Positions 9,009 through 17,990 of a stretch of 64,000 nt of DNA are shown here, piece after piece; the stretch's first letter is position 1; every line of letters starts with the position of its first letter. The notes beneath the pieces are model-generated. The model had not been told where the DNA came from, did no database searches, and worked only from the letters and a program-made list of their open reading frames with translations. The stretch comes from Stutzerimonas stutzeri. Its GTDB lineage: Bacteria; Pseudomonadota; Gammaproteobacteria; Pseudomonadales; Pseudomonadaceae. The translations under genes and the position numbers were made by a program. The stretch spans positions 4,222,660-4,286,659 of the forward strand of contig NZ_CP007441.1 of NCBI RefSeq assembly GCF_000590475.1, written 5' to 3'.

Positions 9009-10490
9009 ATGTCCTTTGCTTCCCTCGGTCTCTCCGAGGCTTTGGCCGGTGCCGTCGAGGCTGCCGGTTACACCCAGCCTACACCGGTGCAACAGCGGGC
9101 CATTCCCGCCGTGTTGCAAGGACGCGACCTGATGGTCGCTGCACAGACGGGCACCGGCAAGACCGGTGGTTTCGCACTTCCCGTACTGGAAATTCTCTTC
9201 CCGGGCGGCCATCCCGACCGGGAACACCGTCATGGTCCGCGCCAACCGCGCGTGCTGGTGCTGACGCCCACCCGGGAGCTCGCTGCCCAGGTTCACGACA
9301 GCTTCAAGGTCTACGCCCGCGATCTGCCGCTGAAAAGCGCGGTGATCTTCGGTGGCGTCGGCATGAACCCACAAGTTCAAGCGCTGGCCAAGGGCGTCGA
9401 CATTCTGGTCGCCTGCCCCGGCCGCCTGCTCGACCTGACCAACCAGAAGGCCATCGATTTATCCCACGTGGAAATCCTGGTCCTCGATGAAGCCGACCGC
9501 ATGCTCGACATGGGCTTCATTCACGACGTCAAGAAGGTGTTGGCCAAGCTGCCGACCAAACGCCAGAACCTGCTGTTCTCGGCGACCTTTTCCAAAGACA
9601 TCACCGACCTCGCCAGCAAACTGCTGCACGAGCCGGAAAAGATTCAGGTTACACCGCCAAACACCACGGTCGAGCGCATCGAACAACGGGTGTTCCGCCT
9701 GGCGGCTTCGCACAAACGCGCCCTGCTGGCCCATCTGATCACCCAGGGTGCCTGGGAACAGGTGCTGGTGTTCACCCGCACCAAGCATGGCGCCAACCGT
9801 CTCGCCGAATACCTCGACAAGCATGGTTTGCCGGCGGTCGCGATTCATGGCAACAAGAGCCAGAACGCCCGCACCAAGGCCCTGGCCGACTTCAAGGCCA
9901 ACCAGGTGCGGATTCTGGTCGCTACCGATATCGCCGCGCGCGGCCTGGATATCGATCAGCTGCCTCATGTGGTCAACTTCGAGTTGCCCAACGTCGAGGA
10001 AGACTACGTACACCGTATCGGCCGTACCGGTCGCGCCGGTCGTAGTGGCGAGGCGATTTCACTGGTGGCGCCCGACGAGGAGAAACTGCTCAAGGGCATC
10101 GAACGGATGACCAAGCAGAAGATTCCAGACGGCGATCTGATGGGCTTCGACGCCAGCACCATTGAGGCCGAGAAGCCCGAAGTACGCGAGCCACGTCAGC
10201 CGCGTCCCGCCCGCAACAGCGAGCGCAAGCCACGCGCTGCCAAGGCGACGGAGCCGAGCGGCGAGCCGAAAGAGCGCGAGCGCAACCGCCGTGGACGGAA
10301 CAGGCTGGACCGCGCGGTGCTGGAGCCTCTCCAGGTGGTGCCGGTGCCGGTGCCAGCCAGGGCAAAGGCAAACGGCAGGGGCAATCGCGCGGTAGCCAAC
10401 CACGGCGCAAGAACGAGGGTCGCCGGATCGATAATGACGGCGGCGCTCGCCAGGACGTCGTTGCGAAGCCGAAGGAAAAGCAGCCAGTGA
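9009..10490 (+). CDS. rhlE: DEAD-box ATP-dependent RNA helicase, RhlE type (C-terminus frameshifted)
   Basis: 493 residues as read. It unwinds RNA duplexes with ATP, probably in ribosome assembly or RNA decay. The helicase core is complete: Q motif (YTQPTPVQQ), motif I AQTGTGKT at 45-52, PTREL, DEAD at 160-163, SAT near 192, and HRIGRTGRAGR near 335. After about residue 428 the basic, low-complexity tail changes frame; the remaining ~65 residues (…RTSLRSRRKSSQ) do not look like the family. The expected tail is in another frame and runs to 10600 (see that entry). The core should still be active. Confidence 0.9.
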   Translation: MSFASLGLSEALAGAVEAAGYTQPTPVQQRAIPAVLQGRDLMVAAQTGTGKTGGFALPVLEILFPGGHPDREHRHGPRQPRVLVLTPTRELAAQVHDSFKVYARDLPLKSAVIFGGVGMNPQVQALAKGVDILVACPGRLLDLTNQKAIDLSHVEILVLDEADRMLDMGFIHDVKKVLAKLPTKRQNLLFSATFSKDITDLASKLLHEPEKIQVTPPNTTVERIEQRVFRLAASHKRALLAHLITQGAWEQVLVFTRTKHGANRLAEYLDKHGLPAVAIHGNKSQNARTKALADFKANQVRILVATDIAARGLDIDQLPHVVNFELPNVEEDYVHRIGRTGRAGRSGEAISLVAPDEEKLLKGIERMTKQKIPDGDLMGFDASTIEAEKPEVREPRQPRPARNSERKPRAAKATEPSGEPKERERNRRGRNRLDRAVLEPLQVVPVPVPARAKANGRGNRAVANHGARTRVAGSIMTAALARTSLRSRRKSSQ

Positions 10491-10600
10491 TCATCCGCAA
10501 GGAGTCGAAGCTCGATCGGCTACCCAGCGCTGACCAACTGGACCAGCTACCGACGAAACCTCGCGGTGAGAAACCAGCCTTGCTGACCCGCAATCGCTGA
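10298..10600 (+). pseudogene. Out-of-frame native C-terminal tail of RhlE
   Basis: Codons starting at 10298, in the frame that reads GAA CAG GCT GGA, encode a Gly/Ala/Gln-rich linker and then KPKEKQPVIIRKESK…RPRGEKPALLTRNR, ending at TGA 10598-10600, just before the terminator. This is the usual end of pseudomonad RhlE proteins. The shift from the helicase frame equals one missing base near 10290-10300. It may be a real mutation or a sequencing error. Confidence 0.8.
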
Positions 10601-10617
10601 GCGGGAAATGCCTAAAT

Positions 10618-10646
10618 AAAAACGCCGCCCTCCGGGCGGCGTTTTT
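10618..10646. terminator. Bidirectional rho-independent terminator between rhlE and the efflux operon
   Basis: The stem ACGCCGCCC / GGGCGGCGT with a 3-base loop is flanked by AAAAA on the left and TTTTT on the right, so it can end transcripts from both converging units. Confidence 0.88.
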
Positions 10647-10693
10647 ATTGGTGCGCCTGCAGTGCAGGCGTGGCGGATGCGCCCCGACGACAG

Positions 10694-12124
10694 TCAGCCT
10701 TCGCCGGGAATAGGCTCTGCTTGCTCGTCCCAGCCGCCACCCAGCGCCTTGAACAGATTGACCTCACTGACCATCTGCGCCAGGCGATCAGTGATGTACT
10801 GCTGCTGCACTTCGAACAGCTGGCGCTGGGCGTCAAGCAGCGTCAGGTAGCTATCCACACCGGTTCGGTAGCGTCGCTCCGCTAAGCGGAAGTAGTCTTC
10901 GCTGGTATCGAGCAGGTCGCGCTGCGCCTGCACCTGACGCGTATAGGTGGCCTGGGCAGCCAGACCATCGGCCACCTCGCGAAAGGCGGTCTGAATAGCC
11001 GTCTCGTATTGCGCTACCTGGATGTTGCGGCTGATTTCAGCGTAGTCGAGGTTGGCGCGCAGTTGTCCGGCATTGAAGATCGGCACACTGATGCTTGGCG
11101 AGAAATTCCAATAACGAGAGCCGCCGCCGAACAAGCCAGACAGTTCGCTGCTTGCCGTGCCCGCCGCGCCGGTCAGGCTGATGCTCGGGAAGAACGCCGC
11201 TCGGGCCGCGCCGATATTGGCATTGGCCGCCTTGAGCCGATACTCCGCCTGAATGATGTCCGGTCGTTTGTGCAGCAGGTCAGACGGCAGACCGACAGGC
11301 AACGCTGCCAGTTGCTCGCGCTGCAATTCGCCGGGAGCCGGCAGGTTACCGGGAGGGATGCTCTGTCCGAGCAGCAACGTCAGCGCATTGCGATCCTGCG
11401 CCACCTGGCGTGTGTACTGTTCGATGCGGACCCGCGCCGTATCCACGGCGCTGCGCGCCTGGCTCAGATCGAGCGCCGAGGCGACGCCCACATCGAAGCT
11501 GTGTTGCGTCAAACCGAGGCTTTGCTCGTAGGTTTTCAATGTGTCGCGGCTGACCTGCAGCAGGGCCTGATCGGCCTGTAACGTCAGCCAGGCGTTTGCA
11601 ACGCTAGCGATCAGGCTGATCTGCGTGCTGCGCTGCGCCGCTTCGGTGGCGAAGTATTCCTGCAACGCTTGCTCACGCAGACTGCCGAGACGACCAAACA
11701 AGTCCAGTTCCCAAGACACCCCGAGCGTTGCACTGTATTGACTGCTTATCGTGCTCTGTCCGGTCTGATTGAGGTCGCCTGGCGTCCGTGTGCGACTGCC
11801 AGTACCGTCAGCGCTCACGATTGGCAGCAGGTCGGCTCGCTGGATGCGATACAGCGCACGATAGGCATCGACGTTAAGCGCCGCGACACGCAGGTCGCGG
11901 TTATTTTCCAACGCCACACCAATCAGTTGGCGCAGTGCCGGGTCGCGGAAGAATGCTTCCCAGTCCAGCTTCTGTTGCCCCTGAGCCGCGCTGACAACGC
12001 CCTCATAGGCTTCGCCCTCCGGCCAGTTGGCCGCCGTGGGAGCATCAGGACGCTGGTACTCGGGAATCAGGGAGCAGCCGCTCAACGCGGTCATCAGTGC
12101 CAGGGTCATTACCGACTTGTTCAT
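10694..12124 (-). CDS. ttgC: Outer-membrane factor of an RND efflux pump (TtgC/OprM)
   Basis: 476 residues. It forms the trimeric outer-membrane channel through which the pump expels drugs and solvents. The N-terminus is a lipoprotein signal with lipobox LSGC (Cys17). Two TolC-type repeats follow, each with long helices; motifs such as ISLIASVANAWLTLQADQALL and RPDIIQAEYRLKAANANIGAARA are typical of OprM/TtgC. Its start overlaps the end of the permease gene (ATGA at 12121-12124). It is last in the operon and is followed by the strong bidirectional terminator. Confidence 0.93.
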   Translation of the reverse strand: MNKSVMTLALMTALSGCSLIPEYQRPDAPTAANWPEGEAYEGVVSAAQGQQKLDWEAFFRDPALRQLIGVALENNRDLRVAALNVDAYRALYRIQRADLLPIVSADGTGSRTRTPGDLNQTGQSTISSQYSATLGVSWELDLFGRLGSLREQALQEYFATEAAQRSTQISLIASVANAWLTLQADQALLQVSRDTLKTYEQSLGLTQHSFDVGVASALDLSQARSAVDTARVRIEQYTRQVAQDRNALTLLLGQSIPPGNLPAPGELQREQLAALPVGLPSDLLHKRPDIIQAEYRLKAANANIGAARAAFFPSISLTGAAGTASSELSGLFGGGSRYWNFSPSISVPIFNAGQLRANLDYAEISRNIQVAQYETAIQTAFREVADGLAAQATYTRQVQAQRDLLDTSEDYFRLAERRYRTGVDSYLTLLDAQRQLFEVQQQYITDRLAQMVSEVNLFKALGGGWDEQAEPIPGEG

Positions 12125-15100
12125 TGCGAATCTCCCCTCGGTTCATCAGCGACCTTTTTTCTGCGCCCACTCAGCGAAGACACCACAACATAGAACAGCG
12201 GTACCCAGAATATGGCCAACAACATGGCGCTGAGCATGCCGCCGATCACGCCAGTACCAATTGCATGCTTACTACCCGCGCCCGCGCCGCTGGAAATCGC
12301 CAGCGGAAGCACACCGAGCATGAACGCGAGCGAGGTCATCACGATAGGCCGCAGACGTATGCGGCAGGCTTCGATTGCCGCGTCGACCAATGTCATGCCC
12401 TGCTCATGCAGCGTTTTGGCGAATTCGACGATCAGGATCGCGTTACGCGCCGACAAACCAATGGTAGTCAGCAGCCCCACCTGGAAGAAGACGTCATTAG
12501 ACAGCCCACGCCCCATGGTGAACGCCAGTGCGCCGACGATACCCAGCGGCACGACCAGCATGACCGAGAACGGAATCGCCCAGCTCTCGTATAGCGCCGC
12601 GAGCGCGAGGAACACCACCAGCAGCGACAGAGCATACAGGGCCGGCGCCTGCGATCCGGACAGGCGCTCCTCATAGGACTGGCCTGTCCAGGAGTAGCCA
12701 ATGCCGGTGGGCAATTGCTCGGCGATCCGTTCGACTGCGGCCATCGCCTCGCCGGAGCTGTAGCCCGGGGCGGCAGAGCCGAGAATCTCCATCGCCGGCA
12801 CGCCATTGAAGCGCGTCAGCTTGGGTGGCCCGTAGGTCCATTCGCCGGTGGCAAAGGCAGTGAACGGCACCATCTCGCCGGCATCGTTGCGCACATACCA
12901 CTTGCCAAGGTCCTCAGGATTCATCCGCGAGGAGGGCTCGCCCTGCATGTAAACGCGCTTGACGCGCCCGCGGTCGATGAAGTCGTTGACGTAGCTCGAA
13001 CCCCAAGCGATGGACAGCGAGTCGTTGATCGTTGCGAGCGATACACCATGAGCACGCGCCTTTTCATCGTCGATGATCAGGTGGTACTGCGGCTCGTCCC
13101 GCAGGCCATTGAAGCGAACCCCGGTTAGCGTCGGATCCTGACCCGCCAGCTCCATGAACTTATCACGCGCTTGGGTCAGGGCCTCGTGACCGAGCCCGGC
13201 CTGATCCTGCAGATAAACGTCGAAACCGGTCGCATTGCCCAGCTCCATCACCGCTGGCGGTGCGAAGGCGAACACCATGGCGTCGCGCAGGCTGAAGAAA
13301 TACCCCTGGGCTCGTTGGGCCAGGTCGAACACACCCTGCCCGGATTCGGTGCGCTCCTCCCATGGCTTGAGCATGATGAAGGCCATGCCAGAGCTCTGGC
13401 CGCGACCGGCGAAGTTGAAGCCGGTAATGGTGAACACCGAACGTACCGTCTCGCTTTCCTCTTTCAACAGGTAGTCGCGCATCTGCTCAACCACCTCCTG
13501 GGTGCGGCTGGCGGACGAGCCGGCTGGCGTCTGCACCTGGGCGAATAGCACGCCCTGGTCTTCCTCAGGCAGGAACGCGGTGGGAATGCGGGTAAACATC
13601 CAGACCATCACGCCAACGATGAGCAGATACATCAACAAGTAAGGCGCCTTGCGCCGCAACAAAGCAGCCACGCCGCTTTCGTAGCGACGGGTGCCACGGT
13701 CGAAGGTGCGGTTGAACCAGCCGAAGAAGCCGCGCTTGCCTTCGTGGTCACCGTCGTGCGGCTTGAGGATAGTGGCGCACAACGCCGGCGTGAAAATCAG
13801 CGCGACCAGCACCGACAGCACCATGGCCGAGACGATGGTGATGGAGAACTGGCGGTAGATCACCCCGGTGGAGCCACCGAAGAAGGCCATCGGCAGTAAC
13901 ACGGCTGAAAGCACCACGCCGATCCCCACGAGCGCGCCCTGGATCTGCCCCATGGACTTGCGCGTCGCCTCTTTGGCGGAGAGCCCCTCCTCGCGCATCA
14001 CCCGCTCGACGTTCTCCACCACCACGATGGCATCGTCCACCAGCAGACCGATAGCCAGAATCATGGCGAACATGGTGAGTGTGTTAATGCTGTAGCCGAA
14101 CGTCAGCAGGATCGCGAAAGTGCCGAGGATCACCACCGGTACGGCCAATGTCGGAATCAGCGTAGCCCGCAGATTCTGCAGGAACAGGAACATCACCAGA
14201 AAGACCAGCACGAAGGCTTCGACCAGCGTGTGCACCACACCTTCGATCGAGGCCGAGATCACTGGCGTGGTGTCGTACGGGTAAACCACCTCGACGCCCG
14301 GCGGAAAGAAGGGTTCCAGCTCGGATATGGTCTCGCGCACCGCGTTGGCGGTGTCCAGCGCGTTGCCACCGGCGGCCAGGCGAATGCCCAGGCCTGCGGC
14401 AGGCTGACCGTTGTATTCGGCGCGAATCGCATAGCTCTCCGCGCCGAGCTCGACTTTGGCGACGTCGCGTAGGCGCACCTGAGAGCCGTCTGCGTTGACC
14501 TTCAACAGGATCTTGCGGAACTGCTCAGGTGTTTCCAGACGCGTCTTGCCGATGATGGTGGCGTTGAGCTGCTGGGTTTCCAGCGCGGGCAGACCACCGA
14601 GTTGGCCGGACGATACCTGGACGTTCTGCTCCTGTATCGCCGAGCGGACATCAACAGCGGTCAGCTGATATTGCTGCAACTTGGCAGGATCAAGCCAGAT
14701 GCGCATGGCGTATTGAGCGCCGAACACTTGAAAGTCACCAACACCCTGTGTACGGGAAATCGGATCCTGGATGTTGGCCACGATGTAGTTGGCCAGATCG
14801 TAGTTGCTCTGCTGGCCGTCCTTGGACACCAGCGCGACCACCATCAGGAAGTTGCGCGCCGATTTGGATACGCGGATGCCCTGCTGCTGGACCTGCTGCG
14901 GCAGCAAAGGGGTAGCCAGCTGCAGCTTGTTCTGCACCTGTACCTGGGCGATATCGGGATTGGTGCCCTGCTCGAACGTTACGTTGATGGTCATGCTACC
15001 GTCGGAGTTGCTCTCCGAGAAGATGTAGCGCAGCCCATCTAGGCCGTTGAGCTGCTGCTCGATGACCTGGACGACGGTATCTTGAACCGTTTGCGCCGAA

Positions 15101-15255
15101 GCGCCCGGGTAGTTGACCGAGATCGCCACGTTGGGCGGTGCGATACTGGGATACTGATTGACCGGCAGATTGAGAATCGCCAGCGTACCGGCGAGCATCA
15201 GCACCAGGGCGATAACCCAGGCGAAGATCGGCCGATCGATAAAGAATTTGGACAT
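12121..15255 (-). CDS. ttgB: RND multidrug efflux transporter, inner-membrane subunit (TtgB/MexB)
   Basis: 1044 residues, the usual HAE1 length. It exchanges protons for drugs and hands them to the outer-membrane channel. There are 12 membrane segments and two large periplasmic loops. The proton-relay aspartates are Asp407-Asp408 in GLLVDDAIVVVENV. The N-terminal MSKFFIDRPIFAWVIAL is the family signature. It lies 6 bases after ttgA and overlaps ttgC, so the three subunits are made from one transcript. It is close to MexB, TtgB and AcrB; substrate range cannot be read from sequence. Confidence 0.95.
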   Translation of the reverse strand: MSKFFIDRPIFAWVIALVLMLAGTLAILNLPVNQYPSIAPPNVAISVNYPGASAQTVQDTVVQVIEQQLNGLDGLRYIFSESNSDGSMTINVTFEQGTNPDIAQVQVQNKLQLATPLLPQQVQQQGIRVSKSARNFLMVVALVSKDGQQSNYDLANYIVANIQDPISRTQGVGDFQVFGAQYAMRIWLDPAKLQQYQLTAVDVRSAIQEQNVQVSSGQLGGLPALETQQLNATIIGKTRLETPEQFRKILLKVNADGSQVRLRDVAKVELGAESYAIRAEYNGQPAAGLGIRLAAGGNALDTANAVRETISELEPFFPPGVEVVYPYDTTPVISASIEGVVHTLVEAFVLVFLVMFLFLQNLRATLIPTLAVPVVILGTFAILLTFGYSINTLTMFAMILAIGLLVDDAIVVVENVERVMREEGLSAKEATRKSMGQIQGALVGIGVVLSAVLLPMAFFGGSTGVIYRQFSITIVSAMVLSVLVALIFTPALCATILKPHDGDHEGKRGFFGWFNRTFDRGTRRYESGVAALLRRKAPYLLMYLLIVGVMVWMFTRIPTAFLPEEDQGVLFAQVQTPAGSSASRTQEVVEQMRDYLLKEESETVRSVFTITGFNFAGRGQSSGMAFIMLKPWEERTESGQGVFDLAQRAQGYFFSLRDAMVFAFAPPAVMELGNATGFDVYLQDQAGLGHEALTQARDKFMELAGQDPTLTGVRFNGLRDEPQYHLIIDDEKARAHGVSLATINDSLSIAWGSSYVNDFIDRGRVKRVYMQGEPSSRMNPEDLGKWYVRNDAGEMVPFTAFATGEWTYGPPKLTRFNGVPAMEILGSAAPGYSSGEAMAAVERIAEQLPTGIGYSWTGQSYEERLSGSQAPALYALSLLVVFLALAALYESWAIPFSVMLVVPLGIVGALAFTMGRGLSNDVFFQVGLLTTIGLSARNAILIVEFAKTLHEQGMTLVDAAIEACRIRLRPIVMTSLAFMLGVLPLAISSGAGAGSKHAIGTGVIGGMLSAMLLAIFWVPLFYVVVSSLSGRRKKVADEPRGDSQ

Positions 15256-15261
15256 GTTCGG

Positions 15262-16434
15262 TTATTCCCCTTGGCCAGCGGCCGGCGCTGCGCCAGCCTG
15301 ATCACTGGCCGGCCCGCCCTGCTGGACATTACCGGCCGGGCGTGGATCGACCTCGGCGCCCGGGCGAATGAACTGCAGCCCTTCGGTGATGACCCGGTCG
15401 CCGGGTTGCAAGCCGTCGCTGACCAGCCAGCGGTTGCCCACTGCGCGCTCCGTCTTGATCTGGCGCAGTTCGACCTTGTTATCCGGACCAACCACCATCG
15501 CTGTCGGCTCGCCGCGAGCATTGCGGGTGACGCCCTGTTGCGGCACCAGCAAGGCCTCCTGGCGAACGCCGGCCAACAGCCGCGCGTGGACGAACATACC
15601 CGGCAGCAGGTTCTTGTCCGGGTTCGGGAACACGGCGCGCAGGGTGACCGAGCCGGTGCCTTCGTCCACGGCTACCTCAGACACTTCGAGCGTACCCTCA
15701 TGACCGTACTCGGAGCCGCCCGGCAATATCAGTCGGGCTTTGGCAGCGTTGTCGCCGGCCTGCTGCAGCCGACCACTTTCCAGATCACCGCGCAACGCGA
15801 TCAGGTCCTGCACCGGCTGGGTCACATCGACATAGATCGGATCGAACTGCTGAATAGTTGCCAGTTCCTGCGTCTGGCCATTGCTGACCAGTGCCCCTTC
15901 GGTCACTGCAGAGCGGCCAATACGACCGGAGATGGGCGCAAGCACCTTGGTGTAACGGACATCGATCTTCGCCCGTTCGAGCTCGGCCTGAGCCTGCAGC
16001 GACGCCGCCCGGGCCTCGTCGTAGGCCTGCTGGCTCACCGCCTGCTCTTTGACCAGCAGCCCATAACGATCGGCCAGCGACTTGGCCGAGGCTAGCTGTG
16101 CCTCGGCACTTTTCAACGTGGCCTCGTAGACCGACGAATCGATCCGATAGAGCTGCTGCCCCTTCTTCACTTCACTGCCTTCGGTAAACAAGCGCTTCTG
16201 AATGATCCCATTGACCTGCGGACGAACCTCGGCAACACGGTAGGCCGTGGTGCGGCCCGGTAGCTCGGTAGTCAATGCAAACGGCTCAGCTTTCAGGGTC
16301 ACGATGCCAACCTGCGGCTTCTCCTCGGGCGCGGCCGCTGCTGCCCCTTCGGCCTGATCGTCGCGACAGCCGCCGAGCAAAACTGCAACAACGAGAAAGG
16401 GGACCAGAGCAGCATTGGCTGGTTTGATTGACAT
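15262..16434 (-). CDS. ttgA: RND efflux periplasmic adaptor (TtgA/MexA)
   Basis: 390 residues. It bridges the TtgB pump and the TtgC channel in the periplasm. A lipoprotein signal with lipobox LGGC (Cys23) anchors it to the inner membrane. Next come the half-lipoyl motif (AEVRPQVNGIIQKRLFTEG), a helical hairpin at about 100-170, and the returning lipoyl half (VLAPISGRIGRS), then β-barrel domains. The C-terminal 30 residues are Gly/Ala/Pro-rich. It is first gene of the operon, downstream of a TtgR-type operator. Confidence 0.94.
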   Translation of the reverse strand: MSIKPANAALVPFLVVAVLLGGCRDDQAEGAAAAAPEEKPQVGIVTLKAEPFALTTELPGRTTAYRVAEVRPQVNGIIQKRLFTEGSEVKKGQQLYRIDSSVYEATLKSAEAQLASAKSLADRYGLLVKEQAVSQQAYDEARAASLQAQAELERAKIDVRYTKVLAPISGRIGRSAVTEGALVSNGQTQELATIQQFDPIYVDVTQPVQDLIALRGDLESGRLQQAGDNAAKARLILPGGSEYGHEGTLEVSEVAVDEGTGSVTLRAVFPNPDKNLLPGMFVHARLLAGVRQEALLVPQQGVTRNARGEPTAMVVGPDNKVELRQIKTERAVGNRWLVSDGLQPGDRVITEGLQFIRPGAEVDPRPAGNVQQGGPASDQAGAAPAAGQGE

Positions 16435-16508
16435 GAAGGCGACCTCATTGAACAGACAGTCCCGAAGCGCGGACAGCTTGGGAAAATTCGGATGGCAGAA
16501 TGAGAAGG

Positions 16509-16538
16509 AATATACTTACATGCACAACTGTTTGTAAA
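16509..16538 (-). promoter_or_regulatory. ttgA promoter with overlapping TtgR-type operator
   Basis: On the minus strand TTTACA (16538-16533) and TATATT (16514-16509) are 18 bases apart and form a sigma-70 promoter 75 bases upstream of ttgA. The palindrome TTACA-N12-TGTAA (16516-16537) lies across it. The sequence closely resembles the TtgR operator of P. putida as I recall it (TTTACAAACA…ATGTAAGTATATTCC). A repressor bound here would block the operon. Confidence 0.75.
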
Positions 16539-16610
16539 CAGCTGATCGAGTTGCAACGCTCTATCGCAACGAGCCTGGGCAGATTGCGCATCGGCTGCGC
16601 AGACAGCAGA

Positions 16611-16630
16611 ACGCCGGCTTTCGCCGGCGT
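16611..16630 (-). terminator. Stem-loop after yceI
   Basis: ACGCCGGC pairs with GCCGGCGT around a 4-base loop, 19 bases after the yceI stop. Only a scattered T-rich run (TTCTGCTGT) follows on the minus strand. Confidence 0.4.
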
Positions 16631-16648
16631 CGGTTGAACGGAGCGCGC

Positions 16649-17224
16649 TTACTGACGCACGCCCTCGACCGAGATGATCAGGTCGACTGTCTGGGAGGCT
16701 GGCCCCAGGTCCATCTTGATATCGAAATCCTTCAGCTTGAGTGTCGTTGTGCCTTCGAAGCCTGCGCGATAGCCGCCCCATGGATCCTTGCCCTCACCGA
16801 TGAACTTGGCGGCAATTACCACCGGCTTGGTCACACCATTGAGCGTCAGGTTGCCGGCGATGTCTGCGGTGCCTTCACCGGTGGGCTTGACCGAGGTCGA
16901 CTCGAAGGTCGCGTCCGGATGCTCCGACACGTTGAGGAAGTCCTCGCTGCGCAAATGCTTATCGCGCTCGGCATTGTTGGTATCGACGCTGGCAGTCTGC
17001 AGGCTGACCTTGACCTTGCTGGCCTCGGGCTTGTCGGCATCGAAGCTGAAGCCGCCGTCGAATTCCTTGAAGCTGCCCCAGAGCCAGCTGTAGCCGAGAT
17101 GGCTGATCTTGAAATTGACGAAGGCGTGCTGGTCTTTCGTGTCGATCACATAATCGGCGGCGGTCGCCGGGCCAGCGAGGATTATCGAACTCAGGGCAAG
17201 TGCTGTGAGGGTTTTTTTCAACAT
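16649..17224 (-). CDS. yceI: YceI family periplasmic protein
   Basis: 191 residues. A signal peptide ending at about ATAA-22 precedes a lipocalin-like β-barrel of the YceI family, which binds isoprenoid-type lipids; in P. aeruginosa the homologue beside mexR is a secreted protein. Family features include FVNFKISHLGYSWLWG and the closing DLIISVEG. The ATG at 17224 has a strong AAAAAGGAG site; a longer frame starting at 17278 would lose the signal peptide. It directly follows the cytochrome b561 gene, as in E. coli yceJ-yceI. Confidence 0.9.
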   Translation of the reverse strand: MLKKTLTALALSSIILAGPATAADYVIDTKDQHAFVNFKISHLGYSWLWGSFKEFDGGFSFDADKPEASKVKVSLQTASVDTNNAERDKHLRSEDFLNVSEHPDATFESTSVKPTGEGTADIAGNLTLNGVTKPVVIAAKFIGEGKDPWGGYRAGFEGTTTLKLKDFDIKMDLGPASQTVDLIISVEGVRQ

Positions 17225-17270
17225 GGGTCGCTCCTTTTTAAAAGTGATCCGAAGGTGGTCTAGCGGGTCG

Positions 17271-17825
17271 TCACGCATCGGCGCGGCCGAGCATGCGATC
17301 GAGCGTCGGATCGCGGTCGATGAAATGATGTTTCAATGCCGCCAGTGCATGCAGCCCGGAAAGAATCACCAGGGCCCAGGCGAGGTACTGATGCACCACG
17401 CCGGCCACGTCTTCCTGGTCAGGAATCGAGGTGACCAGCGCCGGGATCTCGAACCAGCCGAACACCTCGATCCCGCGGCCTTCTGCGGTAGAAATCAGGT
17501 AACCGGAGATCATTACCGCGAACAGGCCGAGATACAGCAGACCATGACCTGCCTTGGTGGCCCGGCGCACCAGAGAAGAATGCCCGGGCAATGGCCCCGG
17601 ACCGCGATTGCTGAACCGCCAGATGACTCTGAAGATCATCAGCGCCAGCAGCACGAGGCCAACGCTTTTGTGGATATCAGGGGCGGTGTGATACCAGCTG
17701 CTGTAGTAGTTCAGACCGACCATCCAGTAGCCCAGCGCGAACAGGCCGAACACCGCAACCGCCATGAGCCAATGCATGGTGATACTCACCAGTCCGTAGT
17801 TGTTAGGCGAATTGCGCCATTGCAT
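17271..17825 (-). CDS. Cytochrome b561 family membrane protein
   Basis: 184 residues with four membrane helices. It is a diheme b-type cytochrome of the CybB/YceJ family, which moves electrons between quinol and an acceptor, possibly superoxide. The haem-ligand histidines are in helix 1 (SITMHWLMA), helix 2 (DIHKSVG), helix 3/4 (VVHQYLAW, GLHALAALKHHF). The C-terminal HHFIDRDPTLDRML is typical. It is probably first in a two-gene unit with yceI. Confidence 0.9.
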   Translation of the reverse strand: MQWRNSPNNYGLVSITMHWLMAVAVFGLFALGYWMVGLNYYSSWYHTAPDIHKSVGLVLLALMIFRVIWRFSNRGPGPLPGHSSLVRRATKAGHGLLYLGLFAVMISGYLISTAEGRGIEVFGWFEIPALVTSIPDQEDVAGVVHQYLAWALVILSGLHALAALKHHFIDRDPTLDRMLGRADA

Positions 17826-17875
17826 GGTTGCGTCTCGATAGAGGAACAGGACGATTAGCCTAACGGCTTACAGAT

Positions 17876-17894
17876 CGAAATGACTCGCATTTTT
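17876..17894. promoter_or_regulatory. Fur-box-like palindrome between cytochrome b561 and bioA
   Basis: AAATG-ACTCG-CATTT at 17878-17892 is a perfect 5-bp inverted repeat and differs at about two positions from common pseudomonad Fur sites of the form AAATGATTCTCATTT. It lies 53 bases upstream of the cytochrome gene start. This is an inference from the pattern alone. Confidence 0.35.
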
Positions 17895-17990
17895 CGTTTC
17901 AAATTATCGGGCAAGCAGATAGATGCTCCGCGTCAGAGCCATCGTCCGGTTTCTGCTAGGCTGCGCCGACGCCAATGCCAAGGAGCCAAG

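Noticed and set aside
15082..16095. 337-codon plus-strand frame across ttgB and ttgA
   Set aside because: It is a shadow of the efflux genes, lacks a ribosome site and crosses the gene boundary.
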